From Bufo bufo (lineage: Eukaryota; Chordata; Amphibia; Anura; Bufonidae): 64,000 nucleotides of DNA. Numbering within the stretch: position 1 is the first letter of the stretch; every line of letters begins with the position of its first letter. The notes beneath the pieces are model-generated. The model ran no database searches and was not told the origin of the DNA. It was given only the letters and a program-made list of their open reading frames with translations. The stretch spans positions 582,950,471 through 583,014,470 of the forward strand of contig NC_053390.1 in the NCBI RefSeq assembly GCF_905171765.1, given 5' to 3'. Made by a program: the position numbers and the translations under genes. Below, piece after piece: positions 11,212 through 23,354 of this stretch.

Positions 11212-12867
11212 TTAACCCCTTAAGGACTCAGCCCTATTTCACCTTAAGGACTTGGCCATTTTTTGCAAATCTGACCAGTGTCACTTTAAGTGCTGATAAC
11301 TTTAAAACACTTTGACTTATCCAGGCCATTCTGAGATTGTTTTTTCGTCACATTTTGTACTTCATGACATTGGTAAAATGAAGTAAAAAAATATTTTTTT
11401 TGCATAAAATACCTAATTTACCGAAAATTTTGAAAATTTCAAAGTTTCAGTTTCTCTACTTCTGTAATACATAGTAATACCCCCAAAAATTGTGATGACT
11501 TTACATTCCCCATATGTCTACTTCATGTTTGAATTATTTTGGGAATGATATTTTATTTTTTGGGGATGTTACAAGGCTTAGAAGTTTAGAAGCAAATCTT
11601 GAAATTTTTCAGAAATTTACAAAAACCCAATTTTTAGGGACCACTACAGGTTTGAAGTCACTTTGCGAGGCTTACATAATAGAAACCGCCCAAAAATGAC
11701 CCCATTCTATAAACTACACCCCTCAAGGTATTCAAAACCGATTTTACAAACTTTGTTAACCCTTTAGGTGTTGCACAAGAGTTATTGGCAAATGGGGATG
11801 AAATTTGAGAATTTAATTTTTTTGCCTAATTTACAATTTTAACCCATTTTTTCCCCACTAACAAAGCAAGGGTTAACAGCCAAACAAGACTGTATCTTTG
11901 TTGCCCTGACTCTACAGAAACACTCCATAAGTGTCCGTAAACTACTGTACGGGCACACAGTAGGGCGTAGAGGGAAAGGTGCGCCGTATGGTTTTTGGAA
12001 GCCAGATTTTGCTGGACTGGTTTTTTTGACACCATGTCCCATTTGAAGCCCCTCTGATGCACCCCTAGAGTAGAAACTCTAAAAAAGTCACCCCATTTTA
12101 GAAACTACGGGATAGGGGGGCAGTTTTGTTGGTACTAGTTTAGGGTACATATGATTTTTGGTTGCTCTATATTACACTTTTTGTGCGGCAAGGTAACAAG
12201 AAATAGCTTTTTTGGCACGTTTTTTTTTACAACATTCATCTGACAGGTTAGATCATGTGGTAATTTTATAGAGCAGGTTGTCACGGACGCGGTGATACCT
12301 AATATGTATACAATTTTTTTTATTTATGCAAGTTTTACACAATGATTTCATTTTTAAAACAAAAAAAAATGTTTGTGTCTCCATAGTCTAAGAGCCATAG
12401 TTTTTTCAGTTTTTGGGCGATTATCTTAAGTAGGATCTCATTTTTTGCGGGATGAGATGACAGTTTAATTGGCTCTATTCTGGGGTGCATATGACTTTTT
12501 GATCGCTTGCTATTACACTTTTTGTGACGTAAGATGACAAATGTTTTTTATTTTTATTTTTTTACGGTGGTCACCTGAGGGGTTAGGTCATGTGATATTT
12601 TTATAGAGCCTGTCGATACGGACATGGCGATACCTAATATGTAAACTTTTTTTTGCTGCAATCGCCGATACGGGGAAGGGTCACATGACCCCCCCCTGGC
12701 GTTGTGACAGGATGCCGGCTGAATGATTTCAGCCGGCATCCTGTTCGGATTAACCCCCGCAGCGGCCGCAATCTCATTTTAAACTCATGACGTACCGGTA
12801 CATCATGGGTCCTTAAGGACTCGGGAAACATGCCGTACCGGTATGTCATGCGTCCCTAAGGGGTTAA
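11212..12867. mobile_element. Non-autonomous piggyBac-type element, TTAA target
   Basis: Bounded by TTAA at 11212-11215 and 12864-12867. TIRs are TTAACCCCTTAAGGAC and, reversed, TTAACCCCTTAGGGAC. An internal inverted repeat around the word TACCGGTA lies near the right end. No transposase frame is present. TTAA targets and CCCTTAAGG-like tips are known for piggyBac-type elements; the superfamily call is from these tips. Confidence 0.8.
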
Positions 12868-12889
12868 ATATTAATGATAACTTCCTATG

Positions 12890-13462
12890 TGTCATGGACG
12901 TGGCAACTCGTGGTTTAAATTGACAAGTTCACTGTGGATCTGATTGTGTCTGTTTTGGTGAATGCCACACCCCTTGCTTCAGGTGTTGCTTGTTGGTAAT
13001 TTACCTTTCCCATAAGTAGCTGTTTCTCACTCTCGGAGGTGCAGTTTATAGATTTTTTTTTCCTGCCTTCTAACTAGCTGGTCGGTTGTACTCTGTGGTA
13101 CTTCTGGAGTTGCCAGTTTTCTACTTTCAGATAAGTCTTGTCTTTTCTTGATGTTTTGTGTTTGTTATATTCCCTGTTTGTATCTGGGTCTGAGACAAAG
13201 ACTTCCATTCGTCCATCTGTGGAGAAATAAGTTGTGTCTGGTCCTAACCTCATTCCAGGGCCTTATAGGGATATAAGGGTCTAGGTATACAGCATATGAA
13301 TATTCCTACCTTCAATGTCTATTCATATTGATAGGTAGTTAGGGCCCGGATTAGGGTTGTTTAGGAGGTGACCTGTTTCTTCCCTAGTTTCCAGACCCAG
13401 TTACTGTTCCCCTTCCCTCCTGTGTTTAGTGTGGAGTTTTTACCCCACACAAATCGTGACTT
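12890..13462 (+). mobile_element. Solo-LTR-like sequence, family C copy 1
   Basis: Starts TGTCATGGACGTGG and ends near ATCGTGAC. It shares GGATTAGG and TTTAGGAGGTGACCTG blocks and a CCCCAC-rich 3' part with sequence at 21660-22607, and resembles the better bounded copy at 49475-50044. I could not read a clean TSD here. No internal retroviral genes flank it, so a solo LTR is the likely form. Confidence 0.55.
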
Positions 13463-14808
13463 TATGACAGCACAAGCAATGTCTACTGCACTCCTGACGG
13501 TTGACTTACATTGGTCGATACAATGAGAAATGTTTGGGAATCAATGTTAATTGGAATGTTTGGGAACAAGCGGTGGTTTCCGATAATTAAATGGGCCCTA
13601 ATCTAATGGTTAATTTTTGGTGAAATCTGAAACATTGTGCATTGTCACAAGATGCATATAAATTGAGGACAGCTGAATCAGTCATTTGAATGATGCAGTG
13701 TCATGGTTTTAAGGATTGACTCACATATCATTCTCCATAATGATGATTAGTCAATAGAGATAATTCACACTTCTGTTTTACAGTAATTAAGCTTTATCAT
13801 TACTGGTGTCTTTTCATTATTGTAAAATTTTATAATACCTGGAATTTCTTTTGAGAAAAAACAAAAAGTCGCTAAACAATCAAGCCCCCCACAATCCATT
13901 AGCTTCTCAGACATGCTCTATATGGAAACAGTTATTCTGTACTGTGATAAACACCTGGGCATTTAATGAACGGGAATTATATGCAGAGACATGCATGGAA
14001 TACTTATTCCTTTTCTAAGAACATGCTTTGTGCAGGTTGTGCTAATAGTAACCCACCATAATCCTTGGTTCAATAATCACGGAGGCTGTAAAAACTATGA
14101 TAGTCCAACACGTCAGCTTGCAGTAATGCACGTTACATTCAGTATCCATCCTGAGAGATTTTTTTTCCGTTGACAGGAAAGGATAGAAATATAGATTTCT
14201 TGTGCTCCTGACTTCTGGCAAATTATACATGCATAATAGGCTCTTTAGTGCCAGGCCAAAAAGCAAGCCAAATTGAAAAGTATGATAAATTTGTAAGTCA
14301 ATAAAAATAAAATTGAATAAACGTATTAGAAATAGGTGCTGACCAATGTAAGCATGCAGCACTGAAGGGCAAAAAAGAGGAGCAAAATTAGAGTACTGAA
14401 ATATTGAGTATAGAGCATTGACTTCTTTACAGCAATTTAATATGAAAATTACCTATTGTCGTTTCTAAAAAGACACACAATTTATGCTATTTTTACTTTA
14501 GATTTACTATGATATAATAGATCTCAGATGACCACTTACCTGTGTTTTAGACCGGTCTGGGATTGAAATGTTATTATATAATGTAATTTGATTTATTTAT
14601 TTATTTTTTCATTTTCCAAAATTGTGTGACTCTGCTTATAGAATTTAAATACTCACCGGTGACACTATGAATGAATATACAGTAATCACATGTACATGCC
14701 CATCTACATTTCGCTCACATTTCATTACTTATAGAATCTGACCTATATGTGCATAGGTGTCCACAGCCCATCAAGCCTAAATCTCTTTTCACATAGCACA
14801 CACTATGG
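13463..14808. other. AT-rich region, nothing recognised
   Basis: No supported gene, TIR pair or tandem array. Short open frames here look random. Confidence 0.5.
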
Positions 14809-14924
14809 TTACTAAAATGTTATAGCGCTACACACTGTGACAACCTAAATATAATAGCGACACATGGTGTGCCCTCTAAATATATATCACACACTTTGCC
14901 TCCAAATATAATAGTGCTATACAC

Positions 14925-15293
14925 TATGGGCCAGATTTATCATTACACTTACATCTTATTCCACTTTTACATATGTCCAAAGTCACTTTTGGCTAAGCCA
15001 GATTTATTAATGGTCCTTTAATACAGTGTTAAATGTGGTTTGACGGTGGCAGTTTATCCTTCAGTAAGCGGCTTTACAAAAGTCGCACGTCTTTACAAAA
15101 AAGTTGCATGTTCTTTTAAAAAGTCTCATAAGATAAGCATGGTCCTCACTGGAGTGAAATTGTGCAATTTTTTGAGACTTTTTAAAATGTTGCGCAAACT
15201 GGCGAGCATAGTGCAGAGCCAATAAAAGTCACACATTTTTGCACAGTTTTAGAGATTATTTTGACTTGAGCTAATAATAAATCTGGACCTATA
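14925..15293. mobile_element. MITE with GGGCCAGATTTAT termini
   Basis: Left tip TATGGGCCAGATTTATCATTA-like and right tip, reversed, TATAGGTCCAGATTTATTATTA-like, giving about 20 bp of imperfect TIR. No ORF. The superfamily is uncertain; a 2-3 bp TA-type target is possible. Confidence 0.65.
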
Positions 15294-15897
15294 TCCTCAG
15301 AAGACCTTCTCTACTCTTCTCTTATCACCACTTCCCACAGTCACCTTCAAGATGTCTCCTGTGTAGTGTTGAGCAAACTTGTGTTTTCAAGTTCGGCGTA
15401 CAAGGTTCGGGTTATCTAAGAATTCCGTTATGGATTCAGCTACCACGGACCATAACTTATGGTCCGTGGTAGCAGAATCCATAATGGAATTCTTAGATAA
15501 CCTGAACCCGAACCTTGTACGCCGAACTTGAAAACAGAAGTTTGCTAATCCCTACTCCTGTGCATCCCTCACACTATGGAATTCTCTACCCCAACATATC
15601 AGACTCTTACCTACCATGGAAACTATAAAAAAATGTTTTAAATAAAACCCACTTTTTCAGACAAGTCTATAATCTACAGTGACCCTGCTGCTGCGATACC
15701 ACAATCACCTTCTGTGTTCTTCTCACTGACCTTGTAGATTGTAAGCCATCATGGCCAGGGTCCTCTCTCCTTCTGTGCCAGTTTGTAACTTGTCTTGTTC
15801 ATGCTTATTGCAGTTGTCTGTATTATGTATGTATACCCCTTTTCATATGTACAGCGCCATGGAATGAATGGGACTTTAATAATAAATAATAAAATAC
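15294..15897 (+). pseudogene. L2/CR1-type LINE 3' end
   Basis: The forward frame contains SLTLWNSLPQHIR followed by a KCFK-type motif, the usual last residues of L2/CR1 ORF2. A 3' UTR with GTACAGCGCCATGGAATGAA follows, and then short ATAATAAATAATAA-type tail repeats near 15890. A fold-back MITE is inserted at 15364. This is the typical 5'-truncated state of such elements. Confidence 0.65.
15364..15554. mobile_element. Fold-back hAT MITE inside the LINE
   Basis: Almost the whole 191 bp is one hairpin: arms from TAGTGTTGAGCAAACTT to the mirrored AAGTTTGCTAATCCCTA, centred near 15460 at CATAACTTATGG. Flanked by a perfect 8-bp TSD CTCCTGTG (15356-15363 and 15555-15562). Confidence 0.92.
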
Positions 15898-16164
15898 ACT
15901 AGACTGCCATAACGGTAATAGAGCTACAGACTGTGTTTCCTAAATTTAATCGTGCCACACATTGTGCCTACTGAATATAATAGTGTTTCATATAGTGTGC
16001 CATAGATCAGTGCCATACAAAGTGTCCCAAAAATTATAGTAACAAAAAAGTTCATAAGTGAGCAGCAGTCTGCAACCACATAGGTGAAGCCGGTTAAATG
16101 CAGAAGCAAAACACAATCCTCTTACGGGATTTTTGGCCCCAACTTATGAAATTTCAAAAGATTG

Positions 16165-16345
16165 GTAGCCCTCTTCCAATTATAACATGGTAGTTTTTAT
16201 TCACCAACGGACATCAATGCAAAGCGATGTTTTGACGCCAATGAGTCTTTTTCAAGGCTTGAAAAAGACTCATTGGAGTCGAAACATAACTTTTTATTCA
16301 TGTCTGTAGGTGAGTAAAAGCTACCATGTTAAAATTGCAGGCATG
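16165..16345. mobile_element. PLE terminal fold-back remnant
   Basis: An inverted repeat centred near 16258. Each arm carries CTTGAAAAAGACTCATTGG followed by a GTCGAAACAT or GTCAAAACAT end. In hammerhead terms GACTC/GAGTC is stem II and GAAAC the downstream core, while the CUGANGA box is degraded. This layout matches the PLE ends elsewhere in the window. Confidence 0.55.
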
Positions 16346-16439
16346 CTGCAAATCTTTTCAAAGTTCAAAAATTATAGTGCCACACATAGTGCCCAAGAAA
16401 ATATTGCCGCACAAGTACCCCAAATTACAGCATCTGACA

Positions 16440-17353
16440 AAAACATCACACAATGGCACGATTTTGCATTGGCAGCTTAAGCCTTAAGCTAAACACCTCA
16501 AGTTTATTGATTTCATAATTAGGACAGAACCTCATTAAGATGCCTTTGCATCTTTTTTATTCTACTTTGTGTGCAGAGGCTGTTACCAGTCAAGGACCTC
16601 CAGGAAAGAGTGCAGGAAAGCCGCAGCAGTTCATCATCATGCCGCTGTCCTACGCCGGTAGAAGTCACAAACAGGAAAGAGGAAGTTGAGCGATCATTGT
16701 TCAGCTCCCTGCTACAGTTGAAGTTATTTGAGAGATGGATGGGAGACAGCGTGTGTGTATGCGCGCGCGCGCAAGTGAAACGGCTCTATGTAATAGGGAG
16801 TACCCTGTGTTTATGGAGCGGACTGCAGCCTGTAACAGGGGACATTACATTAGACAAACTGTCCCCTGAGGCAGGGTCCTGTGTGTTGAATTTGTGTCAA
16901 GCTAGAGCAGAGGACATTTGTGTAAGGTCTACAGCAGCATTCCAGTCCATGAGCATTGTATTCCAGAAAAATGGAGACTGTGTTATGGTGGGTTTATATG
17001 GCCCATTTCTTGGGGCAATTATGGACAACGAATGTTACTACAAATGCTTGTTCCCGATAATTGGCCAGTTTAAAGGTTCTGCCAATCACCCGATGAATAA
17101 GCTGCAAAACACTTGTTTATCAGGTGAAATGATCTGTCATACTGCACAGTAAATCATCATTCCTGGGCAGCAGATCGTGCTGTGTGAACAGTGATCTGCT
17201 GCCCAGAAACAATGAATTTGTATGAGGACAAGCATTAGCAGGAGGCGAAGACTGCATGTAAATGTAGCTCTTCCCCTCCACTGACGAGCAGGCAGTTATT
17301 GGGAAAGAACAATGTAAATGCAGCATTATTAATTGCATCAACCCCAGATTAGT
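16440..17353. repeat. MITE-like sequence with internal hairpins, no real gene
   Basis: A 193-codon open frame occurs at 16571-17152, but its downstream part overlaps repeat sequence. CCTGGGCAGCAGATCGTGCT near 17163 and its mirrored CTGCTGCCCAG form a hairpin, and a related block lies at 20205-20470. I treat the frame as chance. A short GC-alternating run is present near 16760. Confidence 0.5.
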
Positions 17354-17434
17354 TGTCTGTGAAGGTTCTCATTTATCCAGGTCATGGTATATCAGATATA
17401 CCATGACCTGGATAAATTAGAACCTTCACAGACA
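17354..17434. repeat. Inverted repeat at the 5' edge of a PLE
   Basis: Arms 17354-17392 and 17396-17434 (39 bp, 38 matching) with a 3-nt loop. The inner sequence includes GGTCATGGTATAT. It sits directly before the PLE coding region and looks like an inverted duplication made at the 5' end of the insertion. Confidence 0.85.
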
Positions 17435-17436
17435 TA

Positions 17437-19826
17437 TTGCAACACATTTTGGGGGTAAAACTTGTACGAGAATATGAAAAGACAGCAAGAAAACTGGCAG
17501 ACTATAGGAACCACCTGCGTTTCAACCTCAGATGCCGAAAACAGGGGCTGGTACCATGCAGCATCAGTTTGGACTCCACGGTGAAGGGTCACAGAGCTGA
17601 GATGATTCTACAAAAAGCCCAGAAGCAACTACTAAATGAACGGGTACGACAGACCCATTTCACAGTTGAAGCCTTGAAACAAACTATCAGTCAGCTGGAA
17701 GAGGACCTGACTTTGCAGCTACCCGCTGAAATGTGGAGGAAAGTAACAGATTTCACAGTACATGCACAGCTAGCTCAGCACACTAAGAGCAAGGAGAGGC
17801 AGAAGAACAAGTTCTGCATTTTGTTATCCCGAACTGCAAACAGCCATACCAGTGAGGAACTGACATGGAGGCGAAAGGAGGAAACTAGGACAGTGCAAAA
17901 CAAAGAGAAATAGGTGCAGAATCTTTCAGACCGGGTTGTCACCCAGCCTGAGATGGATGTCCTTGCGAAAGGGCTGAATTTCACAATCACACCAAGAACC
18001 ATACTAATAGTTGAGATTATTTCAGCCACTGAAGCCTCAATCCACAGCAACAAAGTACCACAGGGTGAGGCTGAACAACTTCGCCTTAAAGTGTCTGCAG
18101 CTCTAGCCAGTGCCAAACCACCTCCTTCAAACTTGACTAGAGAAGAAAGGAGGGTGGTTACATCCCTGAAGAAAGACACAAACATCACCATCCTGCCTGC
18201 GGATAAAGGAAGATGCACGGTTGTACTTAATACATCTGACTACTATGCCAAGGTGACCACACTCCTGGATGATAACAACACATATGAGGCCCTAAGACGA
18301 GACCCAACCAAGAAGGTTATAGAACTACTACAACAACTAGAAAAGGACAAAATCATTGATCGGGCCATGTATCATCGCCTCTACCCTGGGGAAGCCCCTC
18401 CATGTATTTATGGACTTCCTAAGATACATAAGGACGGGACCTCTCTCAGGCCAATTGTCAGCAGCATCAACTCTGTGACCTACAATGTGGCAAAATACTT
18501 AGCCAGAATCCTAGCGCCCTTGGTTGGAAACACACAACATCACATACAGAACTCTCAGGATTTCACCACCAAAATCCAGAACTTGGTATTGGGCACAGAA
18601 GAAACAATGGTCTCCTATGATGTTACATCCCTCTTCACCTGCATACCCACTACAGAGGCAATTGAAACAGTCAGGAAACAGTTGCTACTAGGCAACACCT
18701 TAGGCTGCAGAACAGAACTTAGCCCAGACCAAGTGTGTGCCTTACTGGACCTTTGTCTGAGTACCACCTACTTCAAGTATAAGGACAAGTTCTACAAGCA
18801 AAAACATGGCTGTGCTATGGGATCGCCAGTCTCACCTATTGTAGCGAACCTGTATATGGAGGTAGTAGAAAGGAAAGCCCTGACCACTTTCAAGGGAATT
18901 ACACCGAGTCATTGGTTCAGATATGTGGATGACACTTGGGTTAAAATTCATAAACAAGAGTTACAGGCTTTCACCGACCACATCAACTCAGTGGATCATA
19001 ACATCAATTTCACACGGGAAGATATGCAGAACAACAAACTGGCGTTTATGGACTGTCTTATAACAGTGGAAGAGGGAAGGAAGCTGGGAATAGAGGTCTA
19101 TCAAAAACCAAACACACACAGACCAGTACCTGCTATTTGATTCCCACCATCCTCTAGACCACAAACTGGGAGTCATCCAGACTCTACACCACCGGGCAGA
19201 GAAAATCCCCACCAGCACAGAGGCCAAGGCGAAGGAATTCAAACACCTCAGAGGGGCACTTAAAACTTGTGGGTATCCAGTTTGGGCCTTTGTCAAAACA
19301 GAAGGAAGGAGAAGAAAGAGCACCAAGACTACCAGTGAGGGCGAGAAGCCTGACAGAAGCAATAATATGGTTATCCCATATGTAGCTGGGGTGTCTGAGA
19401 AACTCAAAAGGATTTTTAATAAACATCACATCCCTGTCTGCTTTAAACCCAGCAACACACTGAGGCAACAACTGGTTCACCCCAAAGACCCAACGCCTAA
19501 ACACAAGATGGACAACATTGTGTACGCAGTCCAGTGCAATGAGGAATGCTCAGAACTGTATATCGGCAAAACAAAACAACAACTACATCAGCGTATGGCT
19601 CAGCATAGAAGAGCCAAAACCTCTGGTCAAGATTCAGCCGTGTACTGACATCTAAAAGAAACAGGTCACACCTTTGAAGACAGTCAAGTACGTGTTTTGG
19701 ATAAGAAGGCCGATTGGTACAAACGAGGTGTGAAGGAGGCCATCTACATAAAAATGGAGAAGCCAAGCTTGAATAGAGGTGGGGGGTTAGACATCTATTG
19801 TGTGCCATATACAATGCTGTCTTGAC
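17437..19826 (+). pseudogene. Penelope-like polyprotein: reverse transcriptase plus GIY-YIG endonuclease
   Basis: An N-terminal coiled region (17437-17913) is followed by an in-frame TAG and a 408-residue open segment holding the RT. In that segment ADKG is at about 96-99, the motif with catalytic D at 236 (SYDVTSLF), AMGSPVSP at 301-308 and YVDD at 337-340. An FMD box and YQKPNTHR follow. A frameshift lies in a CA-repeat near 19110-19130. The next frame continues with a cysteine-bearing linker and a GIY-YIG endonuclease (IVYAVQC then LYIGKTKQQLHQRMAQHR). A TGA at 19646 precedes the final WYKRGVKEAIYI and SLNRGGG motifs. That C-terminus resembles the Neptune-type lineage. Two nonsense codons and one frameshift make it inactive. 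Confidence 0.88.
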
Positions 19827-19996
19827 ACCTTTTTCTGGGAAGTCTTTATCACCTACTGACTCCAATTAGGATAATGGAATCAACACCTTTGACCCCATGC
19901 TGGGTTTAATGACCTCTGACCCCATGCTGGGTATAATTACCAGATGTTGATTCAGTTACATATTTATTCCCAGAGAATTCTTGTACAGTCACTCAG

Positions 19997-20031
19997 AATT
20001 GAGAAAGCTCGTTGGAAGAACGAGTGAAACG
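19997..20031 (+). ncRNA. Hammerhead-ribozyme-like motif, degenerate core
   Basis: Stem II CTCGTT (20008-20013) pairs with AACGAG (20019-20024), followed by GAAAC at 20026-20030. The upstream box reads UUGAGAA rather than CUGANGA, so activity is doubtful. PLEs are known to carry minimal hammerheads in their terminal regions. Confidence 0.4.
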
Positions 20032-20204
20032 TTTTCAAGAAATCTACAGTATGTCCAGTTGCCTTGATTTATTCTTTACAGAGATACCCAGATTAGTTGG
20101 TTCCATACAGCAGATCAGACACCAAAGAGCCAGAGACTTCAAAGAGTGGCCAGTCACTCTGAGAAGCAACAATGTTTTATATTTGGAGACTTCTATACAG
20201 CAAT

Positions 20205-20470
20205 CGGGTGAGATCGGGTGAAATGATCCGAAATCTTAATAATTGTTCCTGGGCAGCAGATTGTGCTGTCTAAAGAGCACTATTTTGGCCAGGAACAATG
20301 ATTTTGTATGGGGATGAGTGATTGAAGCAGTCATCACTAGTCCTCATACTGTGGAGGTGATCGCTGTATGTAAATGCAGAGCTTCAATTCCACTTAATAA
20401 GTGGCCAATTGTCGGGAGGGAACACTTCCTTCCAAACAATTGGCTGTTCCTTGCAGTGTCTACATGCAGC
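20205..20470. repeat. MITE-like repeat, partner of 17152-17335
   Basis: TGTTCCTGGGCAGCAGATTG and downstream blocks such as AACAATGATTTTGTATG match the sequence left of the PLE. Either the PLE landed between two copies, or the MITE was duplicated. Confidence 0.5.
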
Positions 20471-21659
20471 TAAAGACATCAGACACTTTTCTAATTGAGT
20501 GCAAAGTCTGTGTTGCATAAATAACCCCAGAGACTGTTAAAGGAACCATGTACCAGAACATCCCAGGGCATATCTGAGAGAGACCTGTGTACCTGTTCCA
20601 GATTAGTTATTCTGCTCTTGCTCACTGTGTTAATACAGTGTTCATCTGTTATTAGTCGTGCACCATTAAGTATAGCATCATTGTTTTGCAAGTCTGGTGT
20701 CTGCAATATTTCCTACAATATCCTCAAGCCCCCCTTCCACCTGTATCGCAGAAAGGATACCATGGAGAGCAGTCTGTATAACAAAGATGGTCATAGAGAG
20801 CAATTTATGTGAGAGAGGGGGTATTGCAAACAGTCTGTGTGAGAGAGTGGAACATGGACATGGGCAGTCTGTGTAAGGGTGCCTTTATACTATATGAAAG
20901 GATTTTACCACATATACTTCCAGTTGATTTCCTACATAGCTGGTAGATTTTAGACAGAAATTTACACACTAATGCAAATGACAGGAATTAAATGTCATGA
21001 ATTAAATTCAGTGTGTTAAGGTTATTTTGCCTATTTAGGTATTAACACCTGATATAATAAAGGTACTAACACCTACCAAAGTTTTAATGTTTAATATGTC
21101 ATATTTAGACTTAAGGTGATTATTAGTGGATCGTCTGAGTCATAAGGCTTCATAAGTCCAAAATTTAAAGTTACCTGTTGAAATCAGGTTAAGTTAGATT
21201 GTAATCAAAAGGGTATTTAATTCAAAATGTACTCTACTAACAAAATGGATGTAACTTCGATAAGTGATTATTGAAAGTCATCTTGTATTTAGAACCTGTT
21301 TCTTTATACCCATGTTTTACACTAATGTTGTAAATTTATTTTTTGAAAAATTCTATAAACTTAAATTTACAAGATTTGTCACCCATAGGCTCCCATGTTT
21401 AGAAGTTTACAGATGTGTCCACCTTTACTTTTCTGAAGTATATCACACATGAACGCTACAGCCTATCATTGGCAGCAGCAGTCTTATGCAATATGCCTCT
21501 GAGACCAGTAGTAGACTGTAACAGTTACGTGCCATACAGTACGTGCCATACCATCACCACTGCAGTCTTTTATACAAAGAACAGTAGGAAGACAGGAGAG
21601 GCTGTGCTGAAAACAGTGAGGGAGACCAGGTGAGTATAGGATTATTTTATATGTTGTAC
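20471..21659. other. AT-rich region, nothing recognised
   Basis: No supported gene or paired termini. A short segment near 20540 (TTAAAGGAACCATGTACC) may be a fragment of the repeat seen at 23366. Confidence 0.45.
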
Positions 21660-22607
21660 CATTTACTAGCTTCTGCATGTGTGTGCTTTGTTCCCCTTCT
21701 CCTGGTTCCTCCTCTGTCTGATGCTGGAGGGGTTAACTACCTTGCTGGGTGTGGTCACTAAGTGCTTCTTATATCTGTGGCTTAAGGCCAGGAGTCTGTT
21801 GTACTCCAGCCTTGGTGTGTGCTGGAGTTATGCTCCTTGTCTGGATGTTCCCCAGTGTGGGGGTCACCTAGTGGGACATCGATGTCTCCAGCGATGTCTT
21901 CCCATTCTATCCTCCATGTTCCCCTACCTTACCTGTGAGGTTGTTTGGTGTGGGTTTATGTTCAGGGTGTGGTGTCTCGCCTTGTTGTTGTTACATGTCT
22001 GGTCAGTTTGTGTTTTATGTCCGGCATGTATGCAAGTCGTACCCTGTTTGTTGTGCCTCTGGAAGGAGGCTCCATGGTTTCCCAGAGGGGAGAACCAAAA
22101 GTAAAGTCTGTGAGCTGTTTCTGGAGTGCTGGTTTCTGTGTTTCAGTATATACTGCATCCGTTTGGTGTTTGGATTCCAGTATGTTTGTATGGGTTCCAG
22201 TTCACCTTGGTGTGGTCATTTGTTGTGCAGTCCAGCAGCTGCGGCAAGTAAGTTACGTCTTGGGTTCTTGGTTCAGTGGTTATCCCTACCACTGGATACT
22301 TACCTGCTGTTCCACTTGGCTTCCTTTCCTTGCTGCTAGGCCTGCAGAGACTCCTGCTCTTCCGTGTCTTGGAAGAACAGGTCGTCTCTCCCGTGCTCCT
22401 ATGTGAGGGATTATCAGGGCGAATCAGGGTCCTAGGTTTCCTGGGTATGAGCCGTCCTACCATCCAGGTCCGCTCATACGGTGAGGAGTTAGGGCGAGGA
22501 TTAGGGATGCTTTAGGAGGTGACCTGCTCCCTGATCCTGGCATCCTGGCCTAGCTGCTTTCCCGCATACCCATTATCGCACAGTGGGGAGTTTCCCCCAC
22601 TGTGACA
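21660..22607 (+). mobile_element. Solo-LTR-like sequence, family C copy 2
   Basis: The 3' end reads CCCCACTGTGACA at 22607. It contains GAGGAGTTAGGGCGAGGATT and TTTAGGAGGTGACCTG, matching the order seen at 13330-13380. The 5' end is not certain. Several open frames here are shadows. Confidence 0.5.
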
Positions 22608-22975
22608 CTTGAGCATCGGAGCAGATGCTCTCCTTTGCCCTGCGCTAAATCGTGCAGGACAAAGGCATTTTTAGGAGTTCCGGTGACGAACCGGGCTCTC
22701 TATGGGGCTGCCAGGAAGCCCGACACCGATGGGCAGGGTTTTAGCGCTAAAGCACGCCCATCAGAGCCAGTGACATCCCCGAACACACTGCTGGGCAGAA
22801 GCTTCCGCCCAGCAGTGTGTTATTGTAAACAAATGAGCCCTTCCCCTGCGCTATCTAGCGCAGGGCAAGGGAGCGCATTGGAGCATGAGATGCTTCAATG
22901 CTAACATCAGGGGTGCTGCCTGGGTGAAAATAAGGGTATGTCCGGGTTCAGCTCTGAACCCGGACGACCCCTTTA
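22608..22975. repeat. Hairpin-rich interspersed repeat
   Basis: Several short inverted pairs are visible: GCGCTA/TAGCGC, CACACTGCTGGGC/GCCCAGCAGTGTG (flanking AGAAGCTTCC near 22800) and GGGTTCAGCTCTGAACCC near 22946. No ORF or clear TSD. Confidence 0.5.
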
Positions 22976-23354
22976 ACTCTTGTACTGCTACCTTACATCA
23001 CAAAAGATACTGACATTAAGCTCTTTACTACCTTAGAACAACAGGGACAATGACATTAAAGTGGATATCAATTAATGTAGAAAATGATAATCAGATGTTA
23101 TATAGTACATGAAAATCTCTTTCTGACAAAGCTATAACAAGCCCTCTACTTCACGTGGATCCATAGATCTCCCCATTCATTGTACAGTTCCTTCAGGCTG
23201 GCAGATCAATGGGAGTGTTCTTTCTTCTATAGTTCTCTCCTCAGGGTCCGTGCCCTTTCTGCTGCCCTTTTCTTGTCACACCTCAGAGGCATGTCCTTTC
23301 TGCTGCAGCTCTCTCATCACAGCTCATCACTGCCTTTCAGCTGCAGTTCTTTCT
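22976..23354. other. No gene recognised
   Basis: Short simple stretches and CTGCAG-type imperfect repeats only. Confidence 0.4.

Larger units (their letters stand above)
14809..16430. repeat. Degenerate tandem array split by several insertions
   Basis: Old units near 35 bp built on AATATAATAGTGCCACACA and TGTGCC occur at about 14809-14924, 15895-16060 and 16365-16430. The intervening sequence is a MITE, an L2 tail and a PLE fold-back. The pieces appear to be one ancient array opened by later insertions. Confidence 0.55.
17354..20204 (+). mobile_element. Nearly full Penelope-like element (PLE-2)
   Basis: Spans the 5' inverted repeat, the broken RT/GIY-YIG gene and a 3' region of about 380 bp with a hammerhead-like motif and the conserved-looking GTCCAGTTGCCTTGATTTAT block. 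The flanks belong to related MITE sequence on both sides, so the exact TSD is unclear. Confidence 0.75.

Noticed and set aside
16571..17152. 193-codon open frame as a host gene
   Set aside because: No recognisable domain. Its 3' part is repeat sequence with a related block at 20205-20470, and it runs through a GC dinucleotide stretch.
21679..22406. Cysteine- and valine-rich ORFs resembling membrane proteins
   Set aside because: They overlap each other in several frames within an LTR-like sequence and show no consistent domain.
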